From contig JAFDDG010000046.1 of the NCBI GenBank assembly GCA_019310965.1, forward strand, positions 1 through 32,079: a stretch of DNA of 32,079 nucleotides, in the 5' to 3' direction. The notes below the pieces were generated by a model, which searched no databases, was not told the origin of the DNA, and saw nothing but the letters and a program-made list of their open reading frames with translations. A program made the position numbers and the translations under genes. Shown piece by piece: positions 23,603 through 31,884 of this stretch (positions are counted from its first letter, which is position 1; each line of letters starts with the position of its first letter). This DNA comes from Deltaproteobacteria bacterium. Its GTDB lineage: Bacteria > Myxococcota_A > UBA9160 > SMWR01.

Positions 23603-24850
23603 TCAGGACAACAGCCGCAGGATCTCCTCCTCCTGGTCGCGGGCGTCCGCGCGGCCCAGATCGACGAGCGGGCGCGTGTAGCTGGCGTCGAAATAGAGGT
23701 AGGAGAAGAGGTCCGCCTCCTCGTCGGGAACGCCGTGCAGCGACAGCCTCGCGAGCATACGCGCCATCACTCCACGCGAGCGCGATTCGCGCGAGCGTCG
23801 TCGGTAGGCGTCGGCCGCGATGGCACCCAGATCGCGACTCGGGCGCACCACGACCGTGTCGACCTTGCGATACTCGAGGCCGCGCTTCCCGCGGATGGCG
23901 TCGTTGATCATGGAGATGCAGCCCGAGCCGAGCGCGTCGGAGGCGGCTTCGAGCAGCGTGTTGATCGTGTCCACCCGGCGCAGCTCGTGCTCTATCTGAT
24001 CGAGGATGAGGACGTTCAGCATCTTTCCGAGCAGGAAGGCCGGCTGCGTGATGGCCCGTTCGGCGTGCGGGGCAACCTTCTCGGCAGAGGGTGCACACTT
24101 GAGCCCGATCACCAGCACCTTGTCCGCGCCGAGGCGCAACGCCGGCGAGAGGGGCGTGTTCACGCGAAGCCCACCGTCCAGGTAGTAACGGTCGCCGATG
24201 CGCACGGCCGGGAAGAGGAAGGGAATCGCCGCCGACGCCCGCACGTGGCGAGACGTGATCTCGGCTCGGATCGCCTGCGCATAGCGGTCGCCATCCCACG
24301 CACTCGTGTCCATGGGCTCCCCGTCGATGAAGACCGTGACGAGTCCTGTGTCGATGTCCGTGCAGGACACGCATACGGCCCGCGGGCGACCGGCAGCGAT
24401 GTTGCCACGCAGCCCCGACCAGGGGATCCGCTCCTCGACCAAGCGCTCGAGCGGGGAAATGTCGACGAGCCCGCCGACCAGCTCGGGCGCTGCTCCCTCG
24501 CGCCGACCCCGCACGAGCGCCTCGATGCCCAGCGCGCGGAGCGGCACGCCGAAGAGATCGCGCGCCGAGAGCTGCAGCACGTCGTCGAGCGCCATGCTGC
24601 TCCAGATCTCCACCAGATCCCGCGCCCGGGCCCTGTGCGTCTGGTCTGCGCTGGCGGCGATGTAGCCGGCGTGGATCGCGCCCACCGAGGTGCCGCTCAC
24701 GATGTCGAACTCGAACTCCGGGCGCAGCTGCGGGTAGATGTGCTCGAACAGGTACGAGAGGACGCCGGCCTCGTAGGCGCCGCGCGCGCCTCCGCCGGAT
24801 AGCACGATCGCCACCCGGGTCGGTCGCTCAGCTTCGCTCGCGCCCTGCAT
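23603..24850 (-). CDS. Patatin-like phospholipase
   Basis: A protein of 415 residues from the ATG at 24850. The frame is open to 25333, but the upstream part has no patatin homology and overlaps the divergent sulfatase-like gene. It is a Ser/Asp-dyad lipid hydrolase: oxyanion loop GGGARG (19-24), nucleophile elbow GTSVG (Ser55) and catalytic Asp225 in YLDGG. There is no signal peptide. The roughly 170 residues after the catalytic Asp form a C-terminal extension typical of bacterial patatins of this size, with Arg-rich helices near the end. It probably cleaves acyl chains from phospholipids or other acyl esters in the cytoplasm or at the inner membrane. No ribosome site of note was seen. Confidence 0.9.
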   Translation of the reverse strand: MQGASEAERPTRVAIVLSGGGARGAYEAGVLSYLFEHIYPQLRPEFEFDIVSGTSVGAIHAGYIAASADQTHRARARDLVEIWSSMALDDVLQLSARDLFGVPLRALGIEALVRGRREGAAPELVGGLVDISPLERLVEERIPWSGLRGNIAAGRPRAVCVSCTDIDTGLVTVFIDGEPMDTSAWDGDRYAQAIRAEITSRHVRASAAIPFLFPAVRIGDRYYLDGGLRVNTPLSPALRLGADKVLVIGLKCAPSAEKVAPHAERAITQPAFLLGKMLNVLILDQIEHELRRVDTINTLLEAASDALGSGCISMINDAIRGKRGLEYRKVDTVVVRPSRDLGAIAADAYRRRSRESRSRGVMARMLARLSLHGVPDEEADLFSYLYFDASYTRPLVDLGRADARDQEEEILRLLS

Positions 24851-24955
24851 TGCACACGAGGGTAGCGAAGCAGGACTGGACGCCGGACTGGTGCGCTTGC
24901 GGCCGGTGCTGATGACCGCGGCGTCGAAGACCGGCCTTCCCCTAACGCCTTTGCC

Positions 24956-24961
24956 TATACT
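24956..24961 (+). promoter_or_regulatory. Candidate -10 box (TATACT)
   Basis: TATACT matches the sigma-70 -10 consensus at five of six bases and lies 31 nt before the ATG at 24993, supporting that start for the sulfatase-like gene. No clear -35 element stands 16-18 bp upstream. Confidence 0.35.
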
Positions 24962-24992
24962 CCGGATCCACCGTTTCCGGCATGGTGAGGTC

Positions 24993-26504
24993 ATGACTAC
25001 ACACGAGTCGGGCAGGCGGACCACGAGAGTGGACCGATGCCCAGCCAGCTCGGCGATGCGTCGAGCTTCGGCGTCGAACCGGCTCCTGTTCCGGACCGCT
25101 GTGCTGCTGCTGGCGCTCGTTGCGTCTGGCTGCGGCGACGCACGCGCGCCAGCGACACCCCGAAACCTGATTCTCTTCGTGATCGATACGCTGCGGGCGG
25201 ATCGCGTGAGTGCATACGGGAATGACCACGCCACGACCCCAAACCTCGATGCCTTCGCCCGCGAGGCAATCCTCTTCGAGAACGCCTTTGCACCCTCGTT
25301 CCATACGGCCGCCTCCCATGCGAGTCTCTTCACATCGACCTATCCGGCCACTCACGGGGTCTGGAATGCGGTGACTCTCCACGGAACGTCCAGCCATCCC
25401 AACCTGGCACCGGCCAGTGTGACGCTGGCCGAGACGCTGCGGGACGCGGGCTTTCAGACCGCCGCCATGGCTGACGGAGGCTGGGTGACCCGTTCGCGGG
25501 GCCTGCTGCAGGGCTTCGACGTCGTCGATTCGGCGAACCGCGGCGCCAACGACAGGATCGATGCCGCGGTTCGCTGGCTGCAGACGCGCCAGCGCCATCG
25601 CCGATTCTTTCTCTTCCTCCACACCTACGAAGTGCACGCGCCCTACGTCCCACCAGAGGGCCAGACGATCCTCTCCGGCGCCGATTACGATGGACCCCTG
25701 CGCAACGCGCTCGCGCAGGCGCGTGCGTGGCGACGTACGCGGAAGATCAAGAACCCCCTCCTGGATCTTCACCGCATGTTCTTCCAACCGCACCTGGTCG
25801 ATGCCACGGCGGAGGACATCGCATTCCTGCTTGCGCTCTACGACACCGAGCTCACGATCGTCGACCAGGCGTTTGGCCGACTGATGGCCCAGGTGGAGGC
25901 AGAGAGCCTTGCGGACGACACCCTGATCATCGTCACCGCCGATCACGGCGAAGAATTCTTCGAGCACGGCAAGGGGGATCACCAACAGCTCTACGACGAG
26001 GTGCTCCACATCCCCTTGATGGTCCGCGACCCGAGGATCCGGACCGGGGCGCGCCGCGCCGACCTGGTGGATCTCGTCGATCTCATGCCGACGGCGCTGA
26101 CCGTCCTGGGGATCCCGGTGCCCGCCACCAGCCTCGGGCGAGCCATCGACCTCGGCTCCCCCCACGACCCGGCAGAAGAGCGCCTGTTGATCGCCGAGAA
26201 CGATGCAGGGGGCCCGCGTTGGCTCTCGGTGAGGGGACCCGATTTCCACGCGGTCTTCCGTGGGGATCAACTCGAATCCGTCGAGGCCTTCGACGTAGAC
26301 GCGGACCCCGAAGAACACCACGACATCTCGCGCAGCCCCCGGGGCCGTGCCTTCGTGGAGCGCGCACGCACGGCTGCCCGCGAGCACGACGCCGCAGCCC
26401 GCTCTCACCGCAACCACTACCACCTGGGCCCGCAGGTCAAGCGAAGCGGCAAGATGAGCGATCGACAGCGCGATGAACTTCGCATGCTGGGCTACATCGA
26501 GTAG
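24993..26504 (+). CDS. Sulfatase-fold hydrolase lipoprotein with Thr nucleophile position
   Basis: A protein of 503 residues from the ATG at 24993 (GGTGAGG upstream); an ATG at 25056 would give a shorter, more ordinary leader. A hydrophobic signal ends in VASGC (Cys47), so it is probably a lipoprotein. The alkaline phosphatase/sulfatase core shows NLILFVIDTLRADRVSAYG (58-76, metal Asp65), the nucleophile region HTAASHASLF (104-113), FLFLHTYEVHAPY, TADHGEEFFEHGKGDHQQ (metal Asp/His) and a C-terminal MLGYIE tail. Formylglycine sulfatases need Cys or Ser in CxPSR. Here Thr105 stands at that place, with Ala and His replacing Pro and Arg. A phosphodiesterase or phosphotransferase activity is therefore as likely as sulfate ester cleavage. 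Confidence 0.85.
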   Translation: MTTHESGRRTTRVDRCPASSAMRRASASNRLLFRTAVLLLALVASGCGDARAPATPRNLILFVIDTLRADRVSAYGNDHATTPNLDAFAREAILFENAFAPSFHTAASHASLFTSTYPATHGVWNAVTLHGTSSHPNLAPASVTLAETLRDAGFQTAAMADGGWVTRSRGLLQGFDVVDSANRGANDRIDAAVRWLQTRQRHRRFFLFLHTYEVHAPYVPPEGQTILSGADYDGPLRNALAQARAWRRTRKIKNPLLDLHRMFFQPHLVDATAEDIAFLLALYDTELTIVDQAFGRLMAQVEAESLADDTLIIVTADHGEEFFEHGKGDHQQLYDEVLHIPLMVRDPRIRTGARRADLVDLVDLMPTALTVLGIPVPATSLGRAIDLGSPHDPAEERLLIAENDAGGPRWLSVRGPDFHAVFRGDQLESVEAFDVDADPEEHHDISRSPRGRAFVERARTAAREHDAAARSHRNHYHLGPQVKRSGKMSDRQRDELRMLGYIE

Positions 26505-26566
26505 TCGCCCAGCTCTCTCATTTTCAGCAGCACTACCGAGGCCGCTCACTTCCGAGTCAATCGATG

Positions 26567-26572
26567 TAGCAT
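26567..26572 (+). promoter_or_regulatory. Candidate -10 box (TAGCAT) for antiporter gene
   Basis: GATGTAGCATCGAAG lies 27 nt before the GTG at 26600. The same hexamer precedes hpnN at a similar distance (30 nt). Confidence 0.25.
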
Positions 26573-26599
26573 CGAAGTCATTCGGCTTCGGAGATCCCA

Positions 26600-27814
26600 G
26601 TGACCGCTACGGAGCTTCACAGTCTGTTCGTCCTGCTCGGCGTGCTCTTCCTGCTGGGCCTTGCGACCGACGTGCTGGGGCGACGCACCGCGCTGCCGCG
26701 CGTGACGCTGTTGCTCCTGCTGGGCATCCTTCTGGGCCCTTCGGCTCTCGGTTGGATCGAGGTGACCGAGAACGGCTGGCCGCACTTCGTCACGAACCTG
26801 GCCCTCGTGATGGTCGGCTTTCTTCTCGGAGGCTCGCTGTCGCTGCGGGCACTGCGCGAGCACGGGCGCGCGATCCTCTACCTCTCGGTCGGCAAGGCGC
26901 TGGGGGCCTTCGCGATCGTCTTCAGCGGGCTCCTGGTGGTGGGGGCCGGTGTCGAGACGGCACTGCTGCTGGGCGCGGTGGCAACGTCGACGGCTCCCGC
27001 GGTAACCGCGGACGTGGTGCACGCCGATCGTGCCGAAGGGGCCTTCACGCGCAGGCTGCTGGGAGTCGTTGCGGTCGACGACGCGTGGGGGCTCATCGTA
27101 TTCGGAGTAGCGCTCGCGGTCGTGGAGGCGATGGGGGGCGCCGGACCGACCGGTGCGCTCGCATTCGCGGCTTGGGATCTCGGTGGAGCGATCGCGCTCG
27201 GTCTGGGACTCGGCATTCCGGCGGCATTCTTGACCGGTCGGGTTGCGTCCGGCGAGCCCACCCAGGCCGAGGCGCTCGGCATCGTCTTCCTATGCGCCGG
27301 GCTTGCGCTCCAGCTCGAGGTCTCCTTCCTGCTCGCGGCGATGGTGATGGGCGCGACCGTTGCGAATCTGGCGCAGCATCACCGGCGGCCCTTCCACGCG
27401 ATCGAGGGAATCGAGTGGCCCTTCATGATCCTCTTCTTTGCTCTGGCAGGCGCATCGCTCGAGCTGGGGGCGCTCGCGTCGACCCTGGGCCTGGTGGTGG
27501 CCTACGTCGGCCTGCGCGCAGCCGGAACCTTTCTGGGAGCCGTGGCCGGCAGCGTCGCAGCCGGCGATGCAGCGCTGCGCGGCAAGGCTGCGCACTGGAT
27601 GGGACTCTCCTTGATGCCGCAGGCGGGCGTCGCACTCGGGATGGCGCTCGTCGCGACCCAGCGACTTCCCGAGGTCGGACCCACACTGCTGCCGGTGGTA
27701 GTGGCCTCGACGGCACTCTTCGAGCTGGTCGGACCCATTCTCACGCGCAAGGCTCTTGCGAGCATGGGTGAGGCTCACCCCGCGCAGGATGACGCCCCAG
27801 GCACTGGATCGTAA
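26600..27814 (+). CDS. Cation:proton antiporter (CPA/Kef-NhaP superfamily)
   Basis: A protein of 404 residues from the GTG at 26600, with GGAG 9 bp upstream. It is almost entirely hydrophobic, with about 12 membrane segments, and has the Na+/H+ exchanger fold. Visible marks are the N-terminal RTALPRVTLLLLLGILLGPSALG, AVATSTAPAVTADVV (the unwound-helix region) and VVAVDDAWGLIVFG. The last has an Asp-Asp pair at the ion-binding site, as in electrogenic exchangers such as NhaA, rather than Asn-Asp. There is no C-terminal TrkA-N or other regulatory domain, so it is a short form. It should exchange Na+ or K+ for H+ in the inner membrane. The formate/nitrite transporter follows after 85 bp on the same strand. 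Confidence 0.88.
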   Translation: MTATELHSLFVLLGVLFLLGLATDVLGRRTALPRVTLLLLLGILLGPSALGWIEVTENGWPHFVTNLALVMVGFLLGGSLSLRALREHGRAILYLSVGKALGAFAIVFSGLLVVGAGVETALLLGAVATSTAPAVTADVVHADRAEGAFTRRLLGVVAVDDAWGLIVFGVALAVVEAMGGAGPTGALAFAAWDLGGAIALGLGLGIPAAFLTGRVASGEPTQAEALGIVFLCAGLALQLEVSFLLAAMVMGATVANLAQHHRRPFHAIEGIEWPFMILFFALAGASLELGALASTLGLVVAYVGLRAAGTFLGAVAGSVAAGDAALRGKAAHWMGLSLMPQAGVALGMALVATQRLPEVGPTLLPVVVASTALFELVGPILTRKALASMGEAHPAQDDAPGTGS

Positions 27815-27884
27815 CCCACAGCAGCGCAGTGTGATTGCGCCGAGGCGAGCCCGGCGAAGGCTCCGGGGACGGGCGAGGGTCGGC

Positions 27885-27890
27885 TATGCT
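27885..27890 (+). promoter_or_regulatory. Candidate -10 box (TATGCT), possible leaderless start
   Basis: GGCTATGCT lies 9 nt before the ATG at 27900, with no Shine-Dalgarno between. This would allow transcription to begin at or next to the start codon, independently of the antiporter gene. Confidence 0.3.
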
Positions 27891-27899
27891 CGCGCCGCC

Positions 27900-28760
27900 A
27901 TGCCCCCGAACAGCGCGCACGACCCGAATCACTTCGACGCATACGCGCCGCACGAGATCGCGGAACGCGTCCGGGACGTCGGTGTCCGCAAGGTGAATCT
28001 CGACCTGCCGAGCATGCTGGCGCTGTCCGTACTGGCCGGCGCTTTCATCGGGCTCGGCGCCTGCCTCTCGACGCTCTCGGTGGCCGGATTCGACGGCCCC
28101 TACGGCCTCCGCCGTCTGGTCGCCGGCGCCACCTTCAGCCTGGGCCTCATCCTGGTGGTCCTGGCAGGCGCCGAACTCTTCACCGGAAACAACCTGGCGG
28201 TGATGGCTTGGGCGAGTGGTCTGGTACGGACCCGCGCACTCCTGCGCAGCTGGGCCTGGGTCTACGTCGGCAACTTCGTCGGCGCTGCCGCCACGGCACT
28301 GCTGGTGTTCCTGAGTGCTCCCTGGGTCACGCACCAATTCCAAGCGGACATCGTCGCGCTGAATACGGCGCTCGTGAAGAGCCAACTCCCGCCCTTCGAA
28401 GCCTTCTTCCTGGGCGTCCTGGCGAACGCGCTCGTATGTCTCTCCGTCTGGCTCTGCTTCGGCGCCCGGACGACGACGGACAAGATCCTCTCGATCGTCT
28501 TCCCGATCACTGCCTTCGTGGCGCTCGGCTTCGAGCACTCGATTGCCAACATGTACTTCCTGTCGATGGGCCTCTTGCTCAAGACGCAGCCCGCCGTGAT
28601 CGAGGCTGGGGGCTGGGGGGCCGAATCCCTGCGCGCGCTCTCGGCCGCGGGAGTCGTCCGCAATCTGATCCCCGTGACCCTCGGAAACATGGTCGGCGGC
28701 GCGGGCCTCGTGGGCGGCATGTACTGGTTCATCTACCTGAGGCGCGGTGCACGGCCGTAG
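27900..28760 (+). CDS. Formate/nitrite transporter (FNT) family protein
   Basis: A protein of 286 residues from the ATG at 27900; the longer open frame from 27756 overlaps the antiporter gene and lacks family homology. It forms pentameric inner-membrane channels for formate, nitrite or hydrosulfide. Six membrane segments are visible. Family marks include LAGAFIGLGACLS, AGATFSLGLILVVLAGAELFTGNNLAVM (the TM2 and loop with LFTGN), the central GVLANALVCLSVWLCFGARTTTDKI and AFVALGFEHSIANMYF (GFEHxIANM, with the channel-gating His). Which anion it carries is not decided by these motifs, and no formate or nitrite enzyme lies nearby to help. It is convergent with ftsH. Confidence 0.92.
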   Translation: MPPNSAHDPNHFDAYAPHEIAERVRDVGVRKVNLDLPSMLALSVLAGAFIGLGACLSTLSVAGFDGPYGLRRLVAGATFSLGLILVVLAGAELFTGNNLAVMAWASGLVRTRALLRSWAWVYVGNFVGAAATALLVFLSAPWVTHQFQADIVALNTALVKSQLPPFEAFFLGVLANALVCLSVWLCFGARTTTDKILSIVFPITAFVALGFEHSIANMYFLSMGLLLKTQPAVIEAGGWGAESLRALSAAGVVRNLIPVTLGNMVGGAGLVGGMYWFIYLRRGARP

Positions 28761-28892
28761 AGGTGAGCCCGCACCGGCCTTCCGCGAATCTCGTTCGCCC
28801 CGCAGTCATCGAGAGATCCGGGACGAGCCGGGCTGCTTCGGCACTGCGCCCTGCCCTTCTGTCCATGTGGCGCACCGATGAGGTGCTCCGCG

Positions 28893-30902
28893 CTAGGAGC
28901 CTCGAGCTGCGTCGGCTGCCGTCTCACTCCCGCCGAGGACGGGAAGCTCGTCGCCGCTGAGCGTCTCCTTCTCGAGCAGGTTCCGCGCGCCCGCTTCGAG
29001 CGCACCGCGGTGCGCCTCTAGGATGCCGACGGCGCGTTCGAAGGCCTCGCCGACGAGACGACGCACGGCGCAATCGACCTCGCGGGCGGTCTCCTCGGAG
29101 AACTCGCGGCGCGGGTTCGCATACTCGGCGGGCAGCTGGAGCAGGGTCGACTGCTCGTTCTCCAGCGACACCATCCCGAGCTTCTCGTCCATTCCATAAC
29201 GCGTGACCATGCTGCGGGCAATGTTCGTCGCCTTCGCCAGGTCATCGGAGGCACCGGTGGAGGTCTCTCCGAAGATGATGGCCTCCGCGGCGCGGCCACC
29301 GAGGAGGACCGTCATCTTGTCTCGCAGCTCGCCGCTCGACATCAGGAAACGCTCCTCGGTCGGACGCTGGATGGTGTAGCCGAGTGCGCCGATTCCGCGC
29401 GGAATGATCGACACCTTGTGTACCGGATCGCTTCCCGGCAGTGCGCGCGCCACGAGCGCATGACCCATCTCGTGATGCGCCGTGACATCGCGCTCGTGCA
29501 CATTGAGCAGGCGGTTGCGCTTCTCAAGACCGGCTACGATGCGTTCGATGGCTCGGTTGAAGTCATCCATGCAGACCTGACTCGCGTCCCTGCGAGTGGC
29601 CAGCACGGCGGCCTCGTTGACGAGATTGGCCAGATCGGCTCCGGTGAAGCCGGGGGTCAGTGCAGCGATCGCATTCGGCTCCGCGTCCGGCGCGAGCTCG
29701 ACCCGACGCAGGTGCACCTTCAGGATTGCGATCCGCGCCTGCTTGTCGGGCCTGTCGACCAGGATCTGGCGATCGAAGCGCCCTGCCCGCAGCAACGCCG
29801 CATCGAGGATCTCGGGCCGATTCGTGGCCGCCAACAGAACGACGCCCTGGGTGGGATCGAAGCCGTCCACCTCGGCGAGCAGCTGGTTGAGCGTCTGCTC
29901 CTTCTCGTCATGGCCACCGAGCATCGGCCCGACGCCCCGAGCACGGCCGACCGCGTCGAGCTCGTCGATGAAGATGATGCACGGGGCCTGATTGCGCGCC
30001 TGTTCGAAGAGATCGCGCACACGGGCCGCACCGACCCCGACGAACATCTCCACGAACTCGCTGCCGCTGATCGAGAAGAAGGGAACGCCTGCCTCTCCAG
30101 CGACGGCTCGTGCCAGCAGCGTCTTGCCCGTTCCGGGTGGACCCACGAGCAGGATGCCCTTGGGCATCCGCGCTCCGAGACGGCCGTAGCGCTCCGGTGC
30201 GCGCAGGAAGCCGATGATCTCCATCAGCTCTTCCTTCGCCTCGTCGACGCCTGCGACGTCGTCGAAGCTGACCTTGACGTCCTCTTCCGCGTAGATCTTG
30301 GCCTTGCTCTTGCCCACGGCCATCAGGCCGCCGCCGAGCCCCGGCCCCTTGAAGAGGCGACGCAATACGAACAGCCAGACCACGACGATCAGAGCAAAGG
30401 GCAGCATCCAGGAGAGGAGTCGACTCACCCAGGTGTTCTCGACTCTGCCCGTAAACTCCAGATCACTCGCCGCCAGCCGGTCGGCCAACTCCGGATCGAC
30501 ACGAAGCGTGCGGAAGCGTCCGGGCTCGCCCTCCGCGGGAGCGACGAGCGTGCCGGTGATCTGCTCGCTGTCGATCACCAGGTCATCGACGCGTCCCTCG
30601 CGCTGATACTCGAGGAACTGGCTGTAGGGAATGTGCGCGACCTGTTTATCCATGTACCAGGCCTGTGCAGCCAAGAAGAGCACCCAGGCGGCCAGTATCC
30701 CATACCAAAGGCCCCAGCCCGAGGGCTGGAGGCGCCGACGCAGCGACTCCAGACGCGACGCGTCTTGCTTCGGCCGGCCGGCTGGCGAAGCCTCCCCGGG
30801 CGGACCACCGCCGGAAACAGGAGGCTCGGAATCGGGCGAATCGTTGGGAGCCGTCACGCCGCTGGAGGGTAGCGGAATGCCCGCGACGATCTGCAACGAC
30901 AT
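28893..30902 (-). CDS. ftsH: ATP-dependent zinc metalloprotease FtsH
   Basis: A protein of 669 residues from the ATG at 30902; the frame stays open to 31541 but only as an antisense overlap with the SDR gene. It is a membrane-anchored AAA+ protease for quality control of membrane and regulatory proteins. The order is a Pro/Gly/Ser-rich cytosolic leader (1-60), TM1 (about 64-84), a periplasmic domain, TM2 (about 163-184), Walker A GPPGTGKT (254-261), pore loop MFVGVGA (286-292), Walker B IIFIDE (309-314), an arginine-finger region (GRFDRQ), zinc motif HEMGH (477-481) and a C-terminal helical domain. All key residues are present. The leader before TM1, about 60 residues, is longer than in E. 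coli FtsH, where TM1 is near the N-terminus. Confidence 0.96.
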   Translation of the reverse strand: MSLQIVAGIPLPSSGVTAPNDSPDSEPPVSGGGPPGEASPAGRPKQDASRLESLRRRLQPSGWGLWYGILAAWVLFLAAQAWYMDKQVAHIPYSQFLEYQREGRVDDLVIDSEQITGTLVAPAEGEPGRFRTLRVDPELADRLAASDLEFTGRVENTWVSRLLSWMLPFALIVVVWLFVLRRLFKGPGLGGGLMAVGKSKAKIYAEEDVKVSFDDVAGVDEAKEELMEIIGFLRAPERYGRLGARMPKGILLVGPPGTGKTLLARAVAGEAGVPFFSISGSEFVEMFVGVGAARVRDLFEQARNQAPCIIFIDELDAVGRARGVGPMLGGHDEKEQTLNQLLAEVDGFDPTQGVVLLAATNRPEILDAALLRAGRFDRQILVDRPDKQARIAILKVHLRRVELAPDAEPNAIAALTPGFTGADLANLVNEAAVLATRRDASQVCMDDFNRAIERIVAGLEKRNRLLNVHERDVTAHHEMGHALVARALPGSDPVHKVSIIPRGIGALGYTIQRPTEERFLMSSGELRDKMTVLLGGRAAEAIIFGETSTGASDDLAKATNIARSMVTRYGMDEKLGMVSLENEQSTLLQLPAEYANPRREFSEETAREVDCAVRRLVGEAFERAVGILEAHRGALEAGARNLLEKETLSGDELPVLGGSETAADAARGS

Positions 30903-31051
30903 CACACATCGCGATGCCCGGCACGTGCACTCGGCTGGCAGGCCGCACGCAGTGCCACTCGCGATCTCCGTCTGGACTTTCCGACATCTCCAGCCGTCAG
31001 GACCCCCGGTCACCCGTGGAGATTCCGCCACTGATCCTCGGCTCACTCGTG

Positions 31052-31057
31052 TATAGA
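31052..31057 (+). promoter_or_regulatory. Candidate -10 box (TATAGA), possible leaderless start
   Basis: GTGTATAGATAGCGCC directly precedes the ATG at 31065. The box ends 7 nt before the start codon, the ideal distance for transcription to start at the A of ATG. No Shine-Dalgarno is present. Confidence 0.35.
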
Positions 31058-31064
31058 TAGCGCC

Positions 31065-31874
31065 ATGGATAGGCTGAAGGGTCGCGTCGCAATCGTCACC
31101 GGAGCGGGACAGGGAATCGGAGCCGGGGTCGCCCGGGCCCTCGCCGCCGAGGGTGCCGCGGTCGTCATCGCGAACCGCACGGCAGAGACCGGCCGCGAGG
31201 TCGCCGCCGGGATCGAGCGTGACTTCGGCGCCACCGGCGCGAAGGCGCTCTTCGTCGCTACCGACGTCGCGAACGAGAAGAGTGTCCGGGCGACGGTGGA
31301 GACCACCGTCGCCGAGCTCGGTGGCGTCGACATCCTGGTCAACAATGCCGTACCCACCGGCGGAGACGGCGGCGGCACGCGTCTCGAGAACCTGAGCCTC
31401 GAGAAGATCGAAGAGCACGTCCGCGTAAACTACTACGGCACGTTCTGGGGCATGCAGGCCGTCTTCCCTCATATGCGGAAGCAGCAGTGGGGCCGCATCA
31501 TCACGATGTGTTCGCTGAACGGCGTGAACGCTCACCGGCACACCGCGACGTACAACAGTTCAAAGGAGGCCGCGCGCGCGCTAACCCGCACCGCCGCGGT
31601 CGAGTGGGCGAAGCACGGCATTACGTGCAACGTGATCTGCCCGTTCGCCGCAACGCCGAGCTGGGACCGCCTCGTCGAATTCGTCCCCGAGAGCGCCGCC
31701 TCGATCCTCAGCTTCAATCCCATGGGGCGGCCCGGCGATTCCGAGGCCGACGTCGGCCCGCTCGCCGCCTTCCTCGCGTCGGACGAGTCGCGTTACATCA
31801 CCGGAAACACCATCCACGCCGATGGCGGGGGCCACATCAACGGCGTTCCCTTTTCGTTCGAGCTCCCAGATTGA
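31065..31874 (+). CDS. SDR-family oxidoreductase
   Basis: A protein of 269 residues with a classical short-chain dehydrogenase fold. It has cofactor motif TGAGQGIG (12-19), NNAV in place of the usual NNAG, and an active site of Ser in MCSLNG with YNSSK (Tyr/Lys). The C-terminal segment YITGNTIHADGGGHINGV is standard. The basic residue in ANRTAE after strand 2 hints at NADP(H), though this is weak evidence. It should oxidise or reduce a hydroxyl or keto group; the substrate is not deducible. It is divergent from ftsH and is followed 10 bp later by a probable sulfotransferase gene, so the two may act on one lipid-like or steroid-like alcohol. Confidence 0.88.
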   Translation: MDRLKGRVAIVTGAGQGIGAGVARALAAEGAAVVIANRTAETGREVAAGIERDFGATGAKALFVATDVANEKSVRATVETTVAELGGVDILVNNAVPTGGDGGGTRLENLSLEKIEEHVRVNYYGTFWGMQAVFPHMRKQQWGRIITMCSLNGVNAHRHTATYNSSKEAARALTRTAAVEWAKHGITCNVICPFAATPSWDRLVEFVPESAASILSFNPMGRPGDSEADVGPLAAFLASDESRYITGNTIHADGGGHINGVPFSFELPD

Positions 31875-31884
31875 GGGCTCCCGC

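Noticed and set aside
22613-24802. Plus-strand open frame of 729 codons spanning the oxidoreductase beta gene and the patatin gene
   Set aside because: It crosses two convergent real genes in the wrong frame and strand, and its composition is low-complexity Arg/Ala/Gly.
26473-27771. Plus-strand open frame of 432 codons over the antiporter gene
   Set aside because: Out-of-frame shadow of a clear membrane protein; the product is Arg/Gly/Ala-rich without family motifs.
29418-30872. Plus-strand open frame of 484 codons opposite ftsH
   Set aside because: Antisense to ftsH, whose AAA+ and HEMGH motifs are complete; no independent evidence for coding.
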